From positions 1 to 56,809 of the IMG/VR virus record IMGVR_UViG_3300047495_000028: DNA of 56,809 bases. One strand, given 5' to 3'. The stretch comes from a virus. Each line of letters begins with the position of its first letter. Positions within the stretch are counted from its first letter, which is position 1. Of the stretch, positions 48,941-56,809 are shown one piece after another. The position numbers and the translations under genes were made by a program. The notes below the pieces were generated by a model. That model searched no databases. It was not told the DNA's origin and was given only the letters and a program-made list of their open reading frames with translations.

Positions 48941-49495
48941 ATGTCGGGTTACGCAAATCCGTATGGAATCACGATACCGATTGGTAATACCCCAGTCACG
49001 CTTATGCTTGCTTTCTACGCGAAACATCCTGACGACACTCAAACGTTCCAGATCAACGCCGCGCGCTACCTTGCAGTGGTCGGGCGCAGCATAGTCGGAA
49101 CTCCTACAGTCACCGTCAACTCTTCCGATGTGACTATTGCAAATATCGTTACAGCCCAGAACGTCACGACGTTTCAGGCGAGCGGGGGTGACGACGGCTT
49201 GGCTTACATGATTACCTATTCGGCCAAACTCGACGATGGCAGCACCCTGACGCGCGTCGTTCAAATGCCCGTGCTTTCTCTATATGGAAACACGACAACC
49301 CCAACGATTATTGCTCAAGGGCCACCAGGGCCGAGCGGGCTCTTGGCTGCGGAGCCGGCGAGCGACGGATACCCCGATGGTGGTTTCTGGCTTTTGCGCA
49401 ACGGAACTGTGGTCATGGCGCCTATTGCCGATCTGGAATATCCGACCGATGCAAATCTTTGCATGACGCTTGCCGGCTCATTCGGCGCTTTTTGA
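48941..49495 (+). CDS. Tail/fibre accessory protein with collagen-like motif, 184 aa
   Basis: GGAG lies upstream of ATG 48941. Beta-rich N-terminal half with short collagen-like GPPGPSG at about 142-148 and a C-terminal segment (EPASDGYPDGGFWLLRNGTV). Its place between two fibre-like genes suggests a fibre or adaptor. No exact family. Confidence 0.55.
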   Translation: MSGYANPYGITIPIGNTPVTLMLAFYAKHPDDTQTFQINAARYLAVVGRSIVGTPTVTVNSSDVTIANIVTAQNVTTFQASGGDDGLAYMITYSAKLDDGSTLTRVVQMPVLSLYGNTTTPTIIAQGPPGPSGLLAAEPASDGYPDGGFWLLRNGTVVMAPIADLEYPTDANLCMTLAGSFGAF

Positions 49496-49508
49496 AGGAA
49501 CACCCAAA

Positions 49509-49904
49509 ATGGCCGTCCTGCCGTGTCAAATTCAATACAGCAACGGAACCCTCGCGACACCTTCGACATTCGATAACGTAGCTCAGGTATTCAACCCTGA
49601 ATATGCCGGAATCGGCACTGATGCCAGCGCGAACCCTCCCGCCGCACTCGCCACTTTAGCGAGCGGGATCGTAACGCACGCCGGTCAGCTATACGTTCAA
49701 AACCAGAGTTCAGCGACTATTCAGCTTATCCTCAACCCGAATGCAATAGCGCCTGCAAAGTCCACTATTATTTTGATCGATCCGGGCGCAGGCGTAAACC
49801 GCCAGGGCGGCGACTGGCAGGCGTCCTCGAACATGCCGTGGTTTACAGGACCATTCATCATCGCCGGACCTTATGGTTCGCAGGTAGCAGGAAACGTTAA
49901 TTAG
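49509..49904 (+). CDS. Hypothetical structural protein, 131 aa
   Basis: AAGGA precedes ATG 49509. The product is beta-rich (MAVLPCQIQYSNGTLATPST ... QLYVQNQSSATIQLILNPNA) and looks like a small virion protein. No family recognised. It precedes the large fibre gene. Confidence 0.55.
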   Translation: MAVLPCQIQYSNGTLATPSTFDNVAQVFNPEYAGIGTDASANPPAALATLASGIVTHAGQLYVQNQSSATIQLILNPNAIAPAKSTIILIDPGAGVNRQGGDWQASSNMPWFTGPFIIAGPYGSQVAGNVN

Positions 49905-49915
49905 GCAACGCCAAC

Positions 49916-52654
49916 ATGAACCGCATTCAATACATGGCGACAACCGCGCTAATCTGCATCCCCTCGCGCCTGTTCGCTGATCCGCCACCGGTTCCGCCCG
50001 CCACGAATACTGTGCGGGGAACTGTGGTTTGCGATGGCACGACAACGAATTGCGTCAACGGAACGATCAGCGCGATTGGCGGCGGGGCTACCGTTCCTCT
50101 TGCGACCACTAGCGTGCCGGGCAAAGTGCAACCCAACGGCACCAGCATCGGGGTCAATGGTGCCGGCGTTATCGGCACGATCTTCGGGACCATTACGGGA
50201 AGCGTTGCCGATGGTGGGCTGCTTGCCGCAGCGAGTGCCACCGCTAACGCCGCTTTACCATCGTCGGGCGGTCCGATCACGGGATCGTTGTCCATCGGCG
50301 GCTCACTTTTGGTCGGCGGGCTAAGCCCCGCGCTGCTAACAGGCGGCCTTCTGCCTGCCTCGGAACTGCCCGCCGCCACAACCAGCGTGCAGGGTGCCGT
50401 CAAACCGGACGGAAGCACATGCACGATCAGCACCGGCCTTCTCGTCTGCGCCGGCACTGCGGCGAATGTGGGCGTGTCTCCAACAGCCGCCGCGCCGCAC
50501 GTCTCGGGCGATCCGACCACTGGCTTCTACTCTGCCGGCACCGGTCTCATGGACGTGGCGGCTGGCGGAACACAACTTGTGGAGTTTTCCAAATACGGTT
50601 TGAACCTGACGAACCAGAACACCAGCATTCTGTTCAACGGCTCACCTTTTATCCATCTTGGCCCAACTGCGCTATACAAAGAAGGCAACTATGTCGGCCC
50701 ACGGGCTGGCGTTACTTTGATCGGTAGCCCGAACAGCGGTAACGGGCTCTATGGGGCGGGTCCTGATAGTCTGCGCTTTTTGGTCAATGCCTACGCCGAG
50801 ACTGTCGCGGTCGGTGCTTATACCGGGGAGTTCCAGAACCAAGGTAACGCCAACTCGCTGTTTGGCGAGCATGTCATGGGATTTGATGACGGCTCCTACA
50901 ATTCGCTGTTCGGACAAGACTGCGAGCGCAATGCGATGGGCACTCAGATGGTTGAGTGTTTTGGTGCACAGACTGTTGAAGATGGGGCAAATGTCAGTGA
51001 TGTTATTGCTGTAGGTTCTGGAGTTCTTGCGGGATCAGCAGGGTATTTGAGCTTTACAGGAACCTTTCACCAGGGCGACACTTACACGGTTACTTATTCA
51101 ACCACCAATCCTCAGGTGCTTTCCGGCAACGGTTTTTCACACTCTCGTGTAGTGCAGGCTGGTGACACGCCAGCGACAATTGCAGCGGCGATTGCATCCA
51201 CTTCGCCTCATATCAATGCTTATGTGACTGCTTATGATCCGCTCGGGGCTATCCAAGTTGATAGCACATTCTATGGCAGCTTGACGGCCGGTGACACGCT
51301 TACGCTATCATGCACTGGAACATGTCCTGCTTATGGACCAGTAGCGATTACCGGATCGCAAACTTTCTACGCGATCAAGCCGGTTTATACCAATACAAAT
51401 GGCACGCTGACAGTGGTTGCAAACGCAATCAACCTTGCACCAACACAGGCTCAGGCAATCGCTGTTCCTCCAGTGCCTTATTATCTCACTACAAGCAACA
51501 GCGGCAGTTTTCAGGTAATAGACACGAGCAATACAACAACAAGCGTTGCAGCCAGCACAGCAGTCATCCCGAACTATATTGTCAATTACATCAATGGTTC
51601 TTACGATCTAAATCCGCTGTCTGCTGAGAACAACACGCAGCTTTTGGAGTCGGCTGGGTATAATGCTTTTCCAGGAGTGGTAAAGATTCATGTTCCAGGT
51701 GCAGGAACGACAGATCATTATGTTACCAGCACAGGACCGGGGACGCTAAGCGGTGCTGGAACAAATACTGCGCTTGGTTGGGGTTTGACTCCATCAATAT
51801 CTTGCAGCGGGTCATGCACAGGAACCGTTGGTATTGGACCAGCTTTTCAAGGTTCTAACTTAGTAGCCATTGGAGATAGTGTGTTAAGCCAGCCAAATTT
51901 GATTGCGCCAACCCTGGACATTTTCGAAGGAACTACCGCAGGTCTTTACGTTTCTGGAAGCCCTTCTTACATCGTGTGTTTGGCACCAAGTGGTTGCCAG
52001 AACATGACCTCTAGCAGCTTACATGAAATTATTCTCGGTTATGGAGCAGATAACACTGATACCGGAGGCGGTGGAAACATCTTAATCGGTGACAGAGAGT
52101 ATGGGATAACGACCGGTCAAAACAACATAATACTTCGCACTCAAACCACAAATTCAAATGACGGGTGCATAACAACGGGCGTGCAAAACATTGAGATAGG
52201 CCGCCAAGCGTGCGTTCCTTCATCAACCGGCACAAATCAAATTGATATTCAAGGCGTGTTCTGGGCAACGGGCGCGAGTGCGGTTCAAAGTACACCAGTT
52301 TCGGCGCACGCTGGGATAAATTATAATGCGCCCGATGAAATCCTGTCCATCGGCGCTCCAACTGGTGGCGCTCACATCGACTTCAAGCAAACCACTGCGC
52401 CGACATTCACGTGCACCGGCACCGGAACGGTGGGGCTCGGCGCGAACAATGCCGATGCTGCATCCTCGATCACCGCAGGGACAGCCTCGACCGGGTGCAC
52501 GGAGACATTCGCCGGCACATACAGTGTGGCACCGGTTTGCAACGTCACCAGCCCCAACGGCGCGCTCGGGTTCTCATGGACTTGGAACAGCGCGGGGGTG
52601 ACGATTACAAACACGTCGGCGACTGGTGATCAGTTCAATATTGAATGTTTGTGA
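49916..52654 (+). CDS. Large tail fibre-like protein with signal-like N-terminus, 912 aa
   Basis: The first 21 residues (MNRIQYMATTALICIPSRLFA) resemble a short Sec signal peptide before a Pro-rich start (DPPPVPPATN). Fibre features: repeats of the type TTSVPGKVQPNGTSIGVNGA and TTSVQGAVKPDGS, then a large region with SLFGEHVMGFDDGSYNSLFG resembling trimeric head-repeat adhesins, and a C-terminal end typical of chaperone domains. The middle third is AT-richer than the flanks, consistent with module exchange. Probably receptor binding. Confidence 0.7.
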   Translation: MNRIQYMATTALICIPSRLFADPPPVPPATNTVRGTVVCDGTTTNCVNGTISAIGGGATVPLATTSVPGKVQPNGTSIGVNGAGVIGTIFGTITGSVADGGLLAAASATANAALPSSGGPITGSLSIGGSLLVGGLSPALLTGGLLPASELPAATTSVQGAVKPDGSTCTISTGLLVCAGTAANVGVSPTAAAPHVSGDPTTGFYSAGTGLMDVAAGGTQLVEFSKYGLNLTNQNTSILFNGSPFIHLGPTALYKEGNYVGPRAGVTLIGSPNSGNGLYGAGPDSLRFLVNAYAETVAVGAYTGEFQNQGNANSLFGEHVMGFDDGSYNSLFGQDCERNAMGTQMVECFGAQTVEDGANVSDVIAVGSGVLAGSAGYLSFTGTFHQGDTYTVTYSTTNPQVLSGNGFSHSRVVQAGDTPATIAAAIASTSPHINAYVTAYDPLGAIQVDSTFYGSLTAGDTLTLSCTGTCPAYGPVAITGSQTFYAIKPVYTNTNGTLTVVANAINLAPTQAQAIAVPPVPYYLTTSNSGSFQVIDTSNTTTSVAASTAVIPNYIVNYINGSYDLNPLSAENNTQLLESAGYNAFPGVVKIHVPGAGTTDHYVTSTGPGTLSGAGTNTALGWGLTPSISCSGSCTGTVGIGPAFQGSNLVAIGDSVLSQPNLIAPTLDIFEGTTAGLYVSGSPSYIVCLAPSGCQNMTSSSLHEIILGYGADNTDTGGGGNILIGDREYGITTGQNNIILRTQTTNSNDGCITTGVQNIEIGRQACVPSSTGTNQIDIQGVFWATGASAVQSTPVSAHAGINYNAPDEILSIGAPTGGAHIDFKQTTAPTFTCTGTGTVGLGANNADAASSITAGTASTGCTETFAGTYSVAPVCNVTSPNGALGFSWTWNSAGVTITNTSATGDQFNIECL

Positions 52655-52661
52655 GGGTCAG

Positions 52662-54638
52662 ATGAAGTTTCTTGCAATATCTTTGTGCTTGTTCTCCTTT
52701 GCGGCAATGGCGCAAAATAACCCGCTCGGTCCCAATGGCCAGGGTGCGCAGAGCGGGGCGTTTGGAGTAATTGCTGCGGCGACGGGAACTTCTGCGAGCA
52801 TAGATGCGGTATCGGCGGCTGGTCTCGCTCCCAAACGCACTCGTATGACGGTCGGCATTGGCGGGATGAGCCCTGGATACGATACCTACGGAACTGGGAG
52901 CCTTTTCACATTTCTTGAAGTGGTCCCAATCCAAGCACCTGCATACGCATCTCGCGTTGTGTTGTTCAACGGTAATAGCGGAAACTATTCTGTTAATTCA
53001 GTGTCGGTTTACTTTTCCGACAGCTATAGTGGCTTTCTTCTCAACGGACCAGGAACTGCACAACTGGGCAACAATACGACAATACCCACCGCGAACTCTG
53101 TGTATGCGACTTGCAGCACGACCTCTGGCAGCACGACAGTAACGTGTCCATCAACAGCAGGGTTTCCCACGACTACGACAATGTATGCCATCGGACTGGG
53201 TATGCCGGTTAACGTAACGGCCACAGTAACCAACTCGACGACAGTGACCTTAAGTAGTAATGCCACTGTGACGAATAGCGCAGCAGCCTTGCAGTTCGCC
53301 AACATTGCTACCGATTGCAAAATGTATTGGGATAATGCGGGCGCAGACTCCGATACTATAAACACGTCTGGTTCAACACGAGCGTTTCAAATCGCTGCAA
53401 ACCCATCAAGTAGCGCGACAGGAGTAAATGTATTTACGGCCGCCGCATCGGACTTTGTTCCCTGCACATCAGTAGCTCGCACTGACGGTGGGTCGCTTCC
53501 TTTAGCGTTTATCTACGTGACGCTTTCGGCGAGCGCGACGGAATACGGTAAAGGATTTAGCACGTTTCTGAGTAATGTCGCAAACACCCCCAGTTATGAC
53601 TTAAACATAGCGCCGACATTGCAGTCGGGCCGATATGTTTTTGTGATGCGCCCGTGGAACAACGGAGGCTCTGATTACGCGGACAATCCTGGGGGCACTG
53701 GATACACCAGTGCCCCCGTATGGCCGCTGGTCACATTGCAGTATCTCACTGATGCAAGAGGGTTTAATGTTCTGTCTACTGGAGACAGTATATCCGCAGC
53801 GCCACCAGATGATGTTTATAGTAATGTTGTCATGAGGGCTTGCTATAGGCTATCAACACCTCAACTTCCTTGCGAATATAGCAGTTTTGCGTATGGAGGA
53901 CAGGCATCACCAATTTATATGGAAAATTTTCGTAACTATGTCAGTCTCATTCAGCCATCTGCAATAGTCGGTCAGCCTATATCCCGAAACGATATCGGCG
54001 GTTTACAGCTTTCTCAGCTGCAAACCTTGTTGGCTAAATATGAGAGCTATGCCCAAAATGTAGGCGCCAGGTTGGGTTTTCTTGGTGCTTTCCCGATGAC
54101 TACAACTGCGGATGGCAACGCTACGTATCAAAACTCAATCTCAACCATGAGAGCAAGACTCGCCGCAATTAGCCAAACTTGTCAGCCATCGACCGGCGGT
54201 CAGTCGTGTCCTCTTGTGCCAGTCCTCGATCCGGTTCCGATAATCAGCCGCGCCGCCCTTGGCGGCAATTTTTGGGACTATCTTGGCTTGTATCAGACTG
54301 CGAATGGTGCGACCGCAGCAGGTGCTACATCTATTCCTGTCAGCCAGACTTCTGGGATAGTCGGTTGTTACTCCGGTGACGTGCTCACTGACACCACCAC
54401 GCCTTCGGCGATCTCTTCAAACGCTTCCGTAACCTCAGCAACCGCTACGTCGCTAACGGTTCCGAGTTCTACTGTCGTAGGCAGCGGTATTGTCACTGGT
54501 GACGTTCTCGTGTGTAGCTATCCTGGGTGGACGGGTGGATATTTGACGAAAGACAATACCCACCCTTGGTATCCTGCAATCACTCTACTCCAATCGGCTG
54601 GAGATACTTTCCTGAAACAACTTTTGGGGTTACTATAA
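52662..54638 (+). CDS. Secreted SGNH/GDSL-type hydrolase, 658 aa
   Basis: ATG 52662 has GAGGG upstream. MKFLAISLCLFSFAAMA followed by QNN is a clear signal peptide. The N-terminal 370 residues are beta-rich. The hydrolase part starts with STGDSISAAP (block I, Ser of the GDS motif) near residue 380 and has KDNTHPWYPA near the C-terminus (block V Asp and His). Members deacetylate or cleave esters of polysaccharides, so this may modify capsule or O-antigen. A signal peptide suggests action in the periplasm or outside the infected cell instead of, or in addition to, in the virion. Confidence 0.7.
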   Translation: MKFLAISLCLFSFAAMAQNNPLGPNGQGAQSGAFGVIAAATGTSASIDAVSAAGLAPKRTRMTVGIGGMSPGYDTYGTGSLFTFLEVVPIQAPAYASRVVLFNGNSGNYSVNSVSVYFSDSYSGFLLNGPGTAQLGNNTTIPTANSVYATCSTTSGSTTVTCPSTAGFPTTTTMYAIGLGMPVNVTATVTNSTTVTLSSNATVTNSAAALQFANIATDCKMYWDNAGADSDTINTSGSTRAFQIAANPSSSATGVNVFTAAASDFVPCTSVARTDGGSLPLAFIYVTLSASATEYGKGFSTFLSNVANTPSYDLNIAPTLQSGRYVFVMRPWNNGGSDYADNPGGTGYTSAPVWPLVTLQYLTDARGFNVLSTGDSISAAPPDDVYSNVVMRACYRLSTPQLPCEYSSFAYGGQASPIYMENFRNYVSLIQPSAIVGQPISRNDIGGLQLSQLQTLLAKYESYAQNVGARLGFLGAFPMTTTADGNATYQNSISTMRARLAAISQTCQPSTGGQSCPLVPVLDPVPIISRAALGGNFWDYLGLYQTANGATAAGATSIPVSQTSGIVGCYSGDVLTDTTTPSAISSNASVTSATATSLTVPSSTVVGSGIVTGDVLVCSYPGWTGGYLTKDNTHPWYPAITLLQSAGDTFLKQLLGLL

Positions 54639-55183
54639 TGATGAGGTTTCTTATTCTTCTCGCGTCTTTTCTTTGTAGTTCGGCTTACGCCGCTCCGGGA
54701 TGTTATTCTTGGCAGTCAACAAATCCTGCCGGGACAACAAAAGCAAACCCATTGGCTTGGCCAAACTGCTCTGTTCCGGTCTCACAAGCCTATGCGCAGG
54801 TAGGCCATCTTGCGTTGCTCAAAGGCGCCAAGATGAGCGTCACCACTGACCAGCTTACACAGATGTTTTTTTTCTTGATGCCCGCGCTATACCAAGTTAC
54901 TGCGGTCTATGTGACAAACTGCACGTCAACCCCTGCCGGGTCGGTAGGGGGAATTTACACCGCGCCATCCAAGGGAGGGACTGCTATCGTTGGCGCATCG
55001 CAAACCTACACGTCTCTGGCAAGCAATACATCCTTGGAGTCGCTGACAGTGGCTTCCTCGGCAAATGCCTTGGTAAATTCGTCAACGCCATCGACCGTTC
55101 AGTTTTATTTTTCCCTGACTACGGCGGCTAGCTCAGGCACGCCGACATGCGACATCTACGTGGATGGTGAGGGTTTGCAATGA
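54638..55183 (+). CDS. Secreted hypothetical protein, 181 aa
   Basis: ATG 54638 overlaps the hydrolase stop (TAATG). MMRFLILLASFLCSSAYA then APG is a strong signal peptide. The mature protein is beta-rich with Cys pairs at mature positions that could form disulphides in the periplasm (PGCYSW, NCTSTPAG, PTCDIYVD). No family recognised. Coupled translation with the SGNH gene suggests a joint role. Confidence 0.65.
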   Translation: MMRFLILLASFLCSSAYAAPGCYSWQSTNPAGTTKANPLAWPNCSVPVSQAYAQVGHLALLKGAKMSVTTDQLTQMFFFLMPALYQVTAVYVTNCTSTPAGSVGGIYTAPSKGGTAIVGASQTYTSLASNTSLESLTVASSANALVNSSTPSTVQFYFSLTTAASSGTPTCDIYVDGEGLQ

Positions 55184-55207
55184 GCAGCCGATTTTTGGAG
55201 AAATGAA

Positions 55208-55483
55208 ATGAAACGCCTGACTATCGCCGCCCTGCTGCTACTAGCAACCCCCGCGCTCGCGCAGCCAACCGCGCCGCAAGGCCCATCCGACCGCGCCATG
55301 GCCGCCGCTGGCAACCAGATGCTTTTGCAGGCGCTCGACGGCCAGGAGAAAGCGACGGCGGCACTCCTGGACGCCAAGCAGCAGGTGCAGCAGGCCCAGG
55401 CGCAGCTTGCCCAGGTGACGCGCGAGCGGGATGAGGCGCGGGCAGAACTGGCGAAGGTCAAAGCCGTTCCGAAAAAGCCGTGA
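55208..55483 (+). CDS. Periplasmic coiled-coil protein, 91 aa
   Basis: MKRLTIAALLLLATPALA is a signal peptide cleaved before Gln. Residues 30-85 are a charged coiled coil (EKATAALLDAKQQVQQAQAQ ...) ending in Lys/Pro. Near lysis genes this could be an unusual spanin subunit or a periplasmic chaperone, but the N-terminus looks cleavable rather than a membrane anchor. No family recognised. Confidence 0.6.
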   Translation: MKRLTIAALLLLATPALAQPTAPQGPSDRAMAAAGNQMLLQALDGQEKATAALLDAKQQVQQAQAQLAQVTRERDEARAELAKVKAVPKKP

Positions 55484-55502
55484 CGCGCTACAGGAGTCTG
55501 AA

Positions 55503-56018
55503 ATGAGTGCGAGCCTGAAAATCTTTGCCGCGGACACACCGCGAAACACGGCGGCGGTATCACATGTGTATGATGCGGGGCGCACAGAAAGGGGACGGTT
55601 CGCCGTGGTCGAAAAAAATGGCGAGCGGGCGTTTCTGACAGACCGCGCCATGGTGGCGCTCATCGGGGGATGGCTGGGCATCGCCGTCCCGGTGGGCACG
55701 CTGCTGTGGAACGCGAGCGCGGATCATCGCGAACAGGCCGACAACAACGCGCAAGCGATTGTGGCCGCCCGAGAGGCCAAGGACGCGGCCACCCGGAACG
55801 CCGGGCTGATCGTGGATATGATGAAGCAGTTAGACGCGAAAACCCAGGCGGACGAAGCTCGGATGCGGACCATGGAGGACAACATCGTCGGCCTCGGCGC
55901 AATCGTCCAGAAGCTCGCCGCGAAAGTGCACGTGCAACCCTACGTCTCATGTTGTATGGCTGGAACGCCCTGCCGATACGGCGAGGTGCATTGCAACCGA
56001 CCGGATGGAGGACAGTGA
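55503..56018 (+). CDS. Membrane protein with periplasmic coiled coil (possible inner-membrane spanin-like)
   Basis: AGGAG precedes ATG 55503. 171 residues: a cytoplasmic head of about 45 residues, one membrane segment (MVALIGGWLGIAVPVGTLLW at 44-63), a coiled coil (about 68-140) and a Cys-rich end (VSCCMAGTPCRYGEVHC). Similar layout to phage i-spanins, though longer at the N-terminus. With an endolysin downstream it probably belongs to lysis. Confidence 0.6.
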   Translation: MSASLKIFAADTPRNTAAVSHVYDAGRTERGRFAVVEKNGERAFLTDRAMVALIGGWLGIAVPVGTLLWNASADHREQADNNAQAIVAAREAKDAATRNAGLIVDMMKQLDAKTQADEARMRTMEDNIVGLGAIVQKLAAKVHVQPYVSCCMAGTPCRYGEVHCNRPDGGQ

Positions 56019-56020
56019 CC

Positions 56021-56161
56021 ATGTGCGAGCAACCCGAGCCTGCGCCGAATCCGCCTGGCCCGCCGCTTGATCCGCCGCCTACGCCAGTGCCTCATCCTGC
56101 GCCGGAGCCTGTGGTGGAGGCCGATGGGATCGGATCAATCAACAACCAGTTCCCGCACTGA
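56021..56161 (+). CDS. Pro-rich small protein, 46 aa
   Basis: ATG 56021 is preceded by GGAGG. The peptide is almost entirely Pro/Glu/Ala (MCEQPEPAPNPPGPPLDPPP ...) and ends GIGSINNQFPH. Pro-rich segments are typical of o-spanins and flexible linkers, but no lipobox is seen. Function unknown. Confidence 0.5.
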   Translation: MCEQPEPAPNPPGPPLDPPPTPVPHPAPEPVVEADGIGSINNQFPH

Positions 56162-56163
56162 CC

Positions 56164-56724
56164 ATGGCGATCGCGAATTTTCCCGCATTCCTCGTCAACG
56201 TGCTCGCGCCGGACAATGACGGCCAGGCGCTGCACGACACGCTCGGTGACCCCGGCGGTGCGACGGCCTACGGGGTGACGTTGACGGCCTTGAGCGACTA
56301 CCTCAAGCGCCCCGCGACGATCCAGGATTTGCGCGCGCTGACGCCGGACAGTGCCATTCTGACGGCTGTGTATCAGATGGATTTTTGGAACGCGGTGCGC
56401 GGTGACGATCTTCCGGCGGGCGTGGACGTGCTCGTGGCGGATTTCGCCGTGGTTGATGGGCCAGGCGCATCGATCCGCGTCATGCAGCGCGTGGTCGGCG
56501 CGGTGGAGGATGGTGCGTTCGGGCCGGCCACGCTCGCCGCAGTGCGCGCGATGGAGCCGCTGCGGTTGATCGCCCGCCTGGCAGTGGCGCAGGGGCTCTA
56601 TGATGGCACAATGCGCGACGAGGCCGAATTTGGCGGCGGGTGGTCTCGGCGGATCGCGGACACGGCGTATGTGGCGGTAGGGCTGGCGGTGACCGCGGCG
56701 GCGAAACAAGGGGCGAGCACATGA
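56164..56724 (+). CDS. Endolysin, GH108-like muramidase with C-terminal hydrophobic segment
   Basis: 186 residues similar to glycosyl hydrolase family 108: the DPGGATAYGVT motif (about 28-38), FAVVDGPGASIRVMQRVVGA (peptidoglycan-binding-3-like) and FGPATLAAVR. Family members carry a catalytic Glu in an EGGY motif just before DPGG; here the equivalent place reads APDNDGQALHDTLGDPGG, lacking that Glu. The enzyme may use another acid or be impaired. No signal peptide, so it needs a holin; its stop overlaps the gene at 56721 (=39). Confidence 0.75.
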   Translation: MAIANFPAFLVNVLAPDNDGQALHDTLGDPGGATAYGVTLTALSDYLKRPATIQDLRALTPDSAILTAVYQMDFWNAVRGDDLPAGVDVLVADFAVVDGPGASIRVMQRVVGAVEDGAFGPATLAAVRAMEPLRLIARLAVAQGLYDGTMRDEAEFGGGWSRRIADTAYVAVGLAVTAAAKQGAST

Positions 56725-56809
56725 GCACAAGCATCAACTGGGCACCGATCAAAACCAGCCTAATTGCGTTGGCGGGCGCGGCGCTGCCGATTATCGGGCA
56801 CGCAATCCA
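56683..56809. repeat. Terminal direct repeat, right copy
   Basis: Exact second copy of bases 1-127. It contains the last codons of the endolysin gene (stop at 56722-56724) and the first codons of the gene annotated at 39. Removing one copy gives a circular map of 56,682 bp. Confidence 0.95.

Overview
The window is an essentially complete tailed-phage genome. Its first 127 bases recur exactly as its last 127 bases (1-127 = 56683-56809), so the contig closes into a circle of 56,682 bp. The host is very probably an alphaproteobacterium: the phage carries a GcrA-type regulator, a family characteristic of that class, and the DNA is GC-rich. The virion combines an HK97-type head (P27-like small terminase, large terminase, portal, protease, capsid) with a Mu-type contractile tail (sheath, tube, frameshifted chaperone, tape measure with lysozyme, N/P/45/46/47/48 baseplate homologues). 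I see no integrase, transposase for phage replication, DNA polymerase, tRNA or CRISPR array, so lifestyle is not settled by the sequence.

Layout. (1) 54638-56724 continuing across the circle to 1-3262: a rightward lysis and late accessory block with signal-peptide proteins, a coiled-coil membrane protein, a GH108-like endolysin, holin-like small proteins, two paralogous helix-turn-helix proteins and a lipoprotein, ending at a strong UUCG-hairpin terminator. (2) 3285-13073, leftward: a tightly overlapped early operon with a pentapeptide-repeat protein, many small proteins, a coiled-coil protein, a PD-(D/E)XK exonuclease and a Sak4-like ATPase (recombination), a Gp37/Gp68 protein, and a QueD-like plus transglycosylase-like pair that may belong to a deazaguanine DNA-modification route. 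(3) 13199-19191, rightward: regulators (XRE, HTH, GcrA-like, winged helix), RusA, an SF2 helicase and a DNA methyltransferase. (4) 19009-19505, leftward: two small genes with their own promoter, divergent from (5) 19693-25125, rightward: a Dda/RecD-like helicase, a D5-type primase-helicase and an inverted-repeat region. (6) 25301-54638, rightward: a NusG-family protein at the head of the late genes, HNH, terminase, head, tail, baseplate and fibres.

Points of most interest: an apparently nuclease-competent TnpB without TnpA inserted between head genes, whose right-end hairpin supplies the ribosome binding site of the next gene; a canonical U UUU UUG slippery site making a 246-residue tail-chaperone fusion; a phage NusG paralogue placed to act on the late operon; a QueD-like protein lacking the usual catalytic cysteine beside a transglycosylase-like protein; and an unusual number of structural-region proteins beginning with Sec signal peptides, including an SGNH hydrolase and probable tail fibres.

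Many genes overlap by ATGA, GTGA or TGATG, implying translational coupling; I used these junctions to choose starts and to recover small genes of 22-50 codons.
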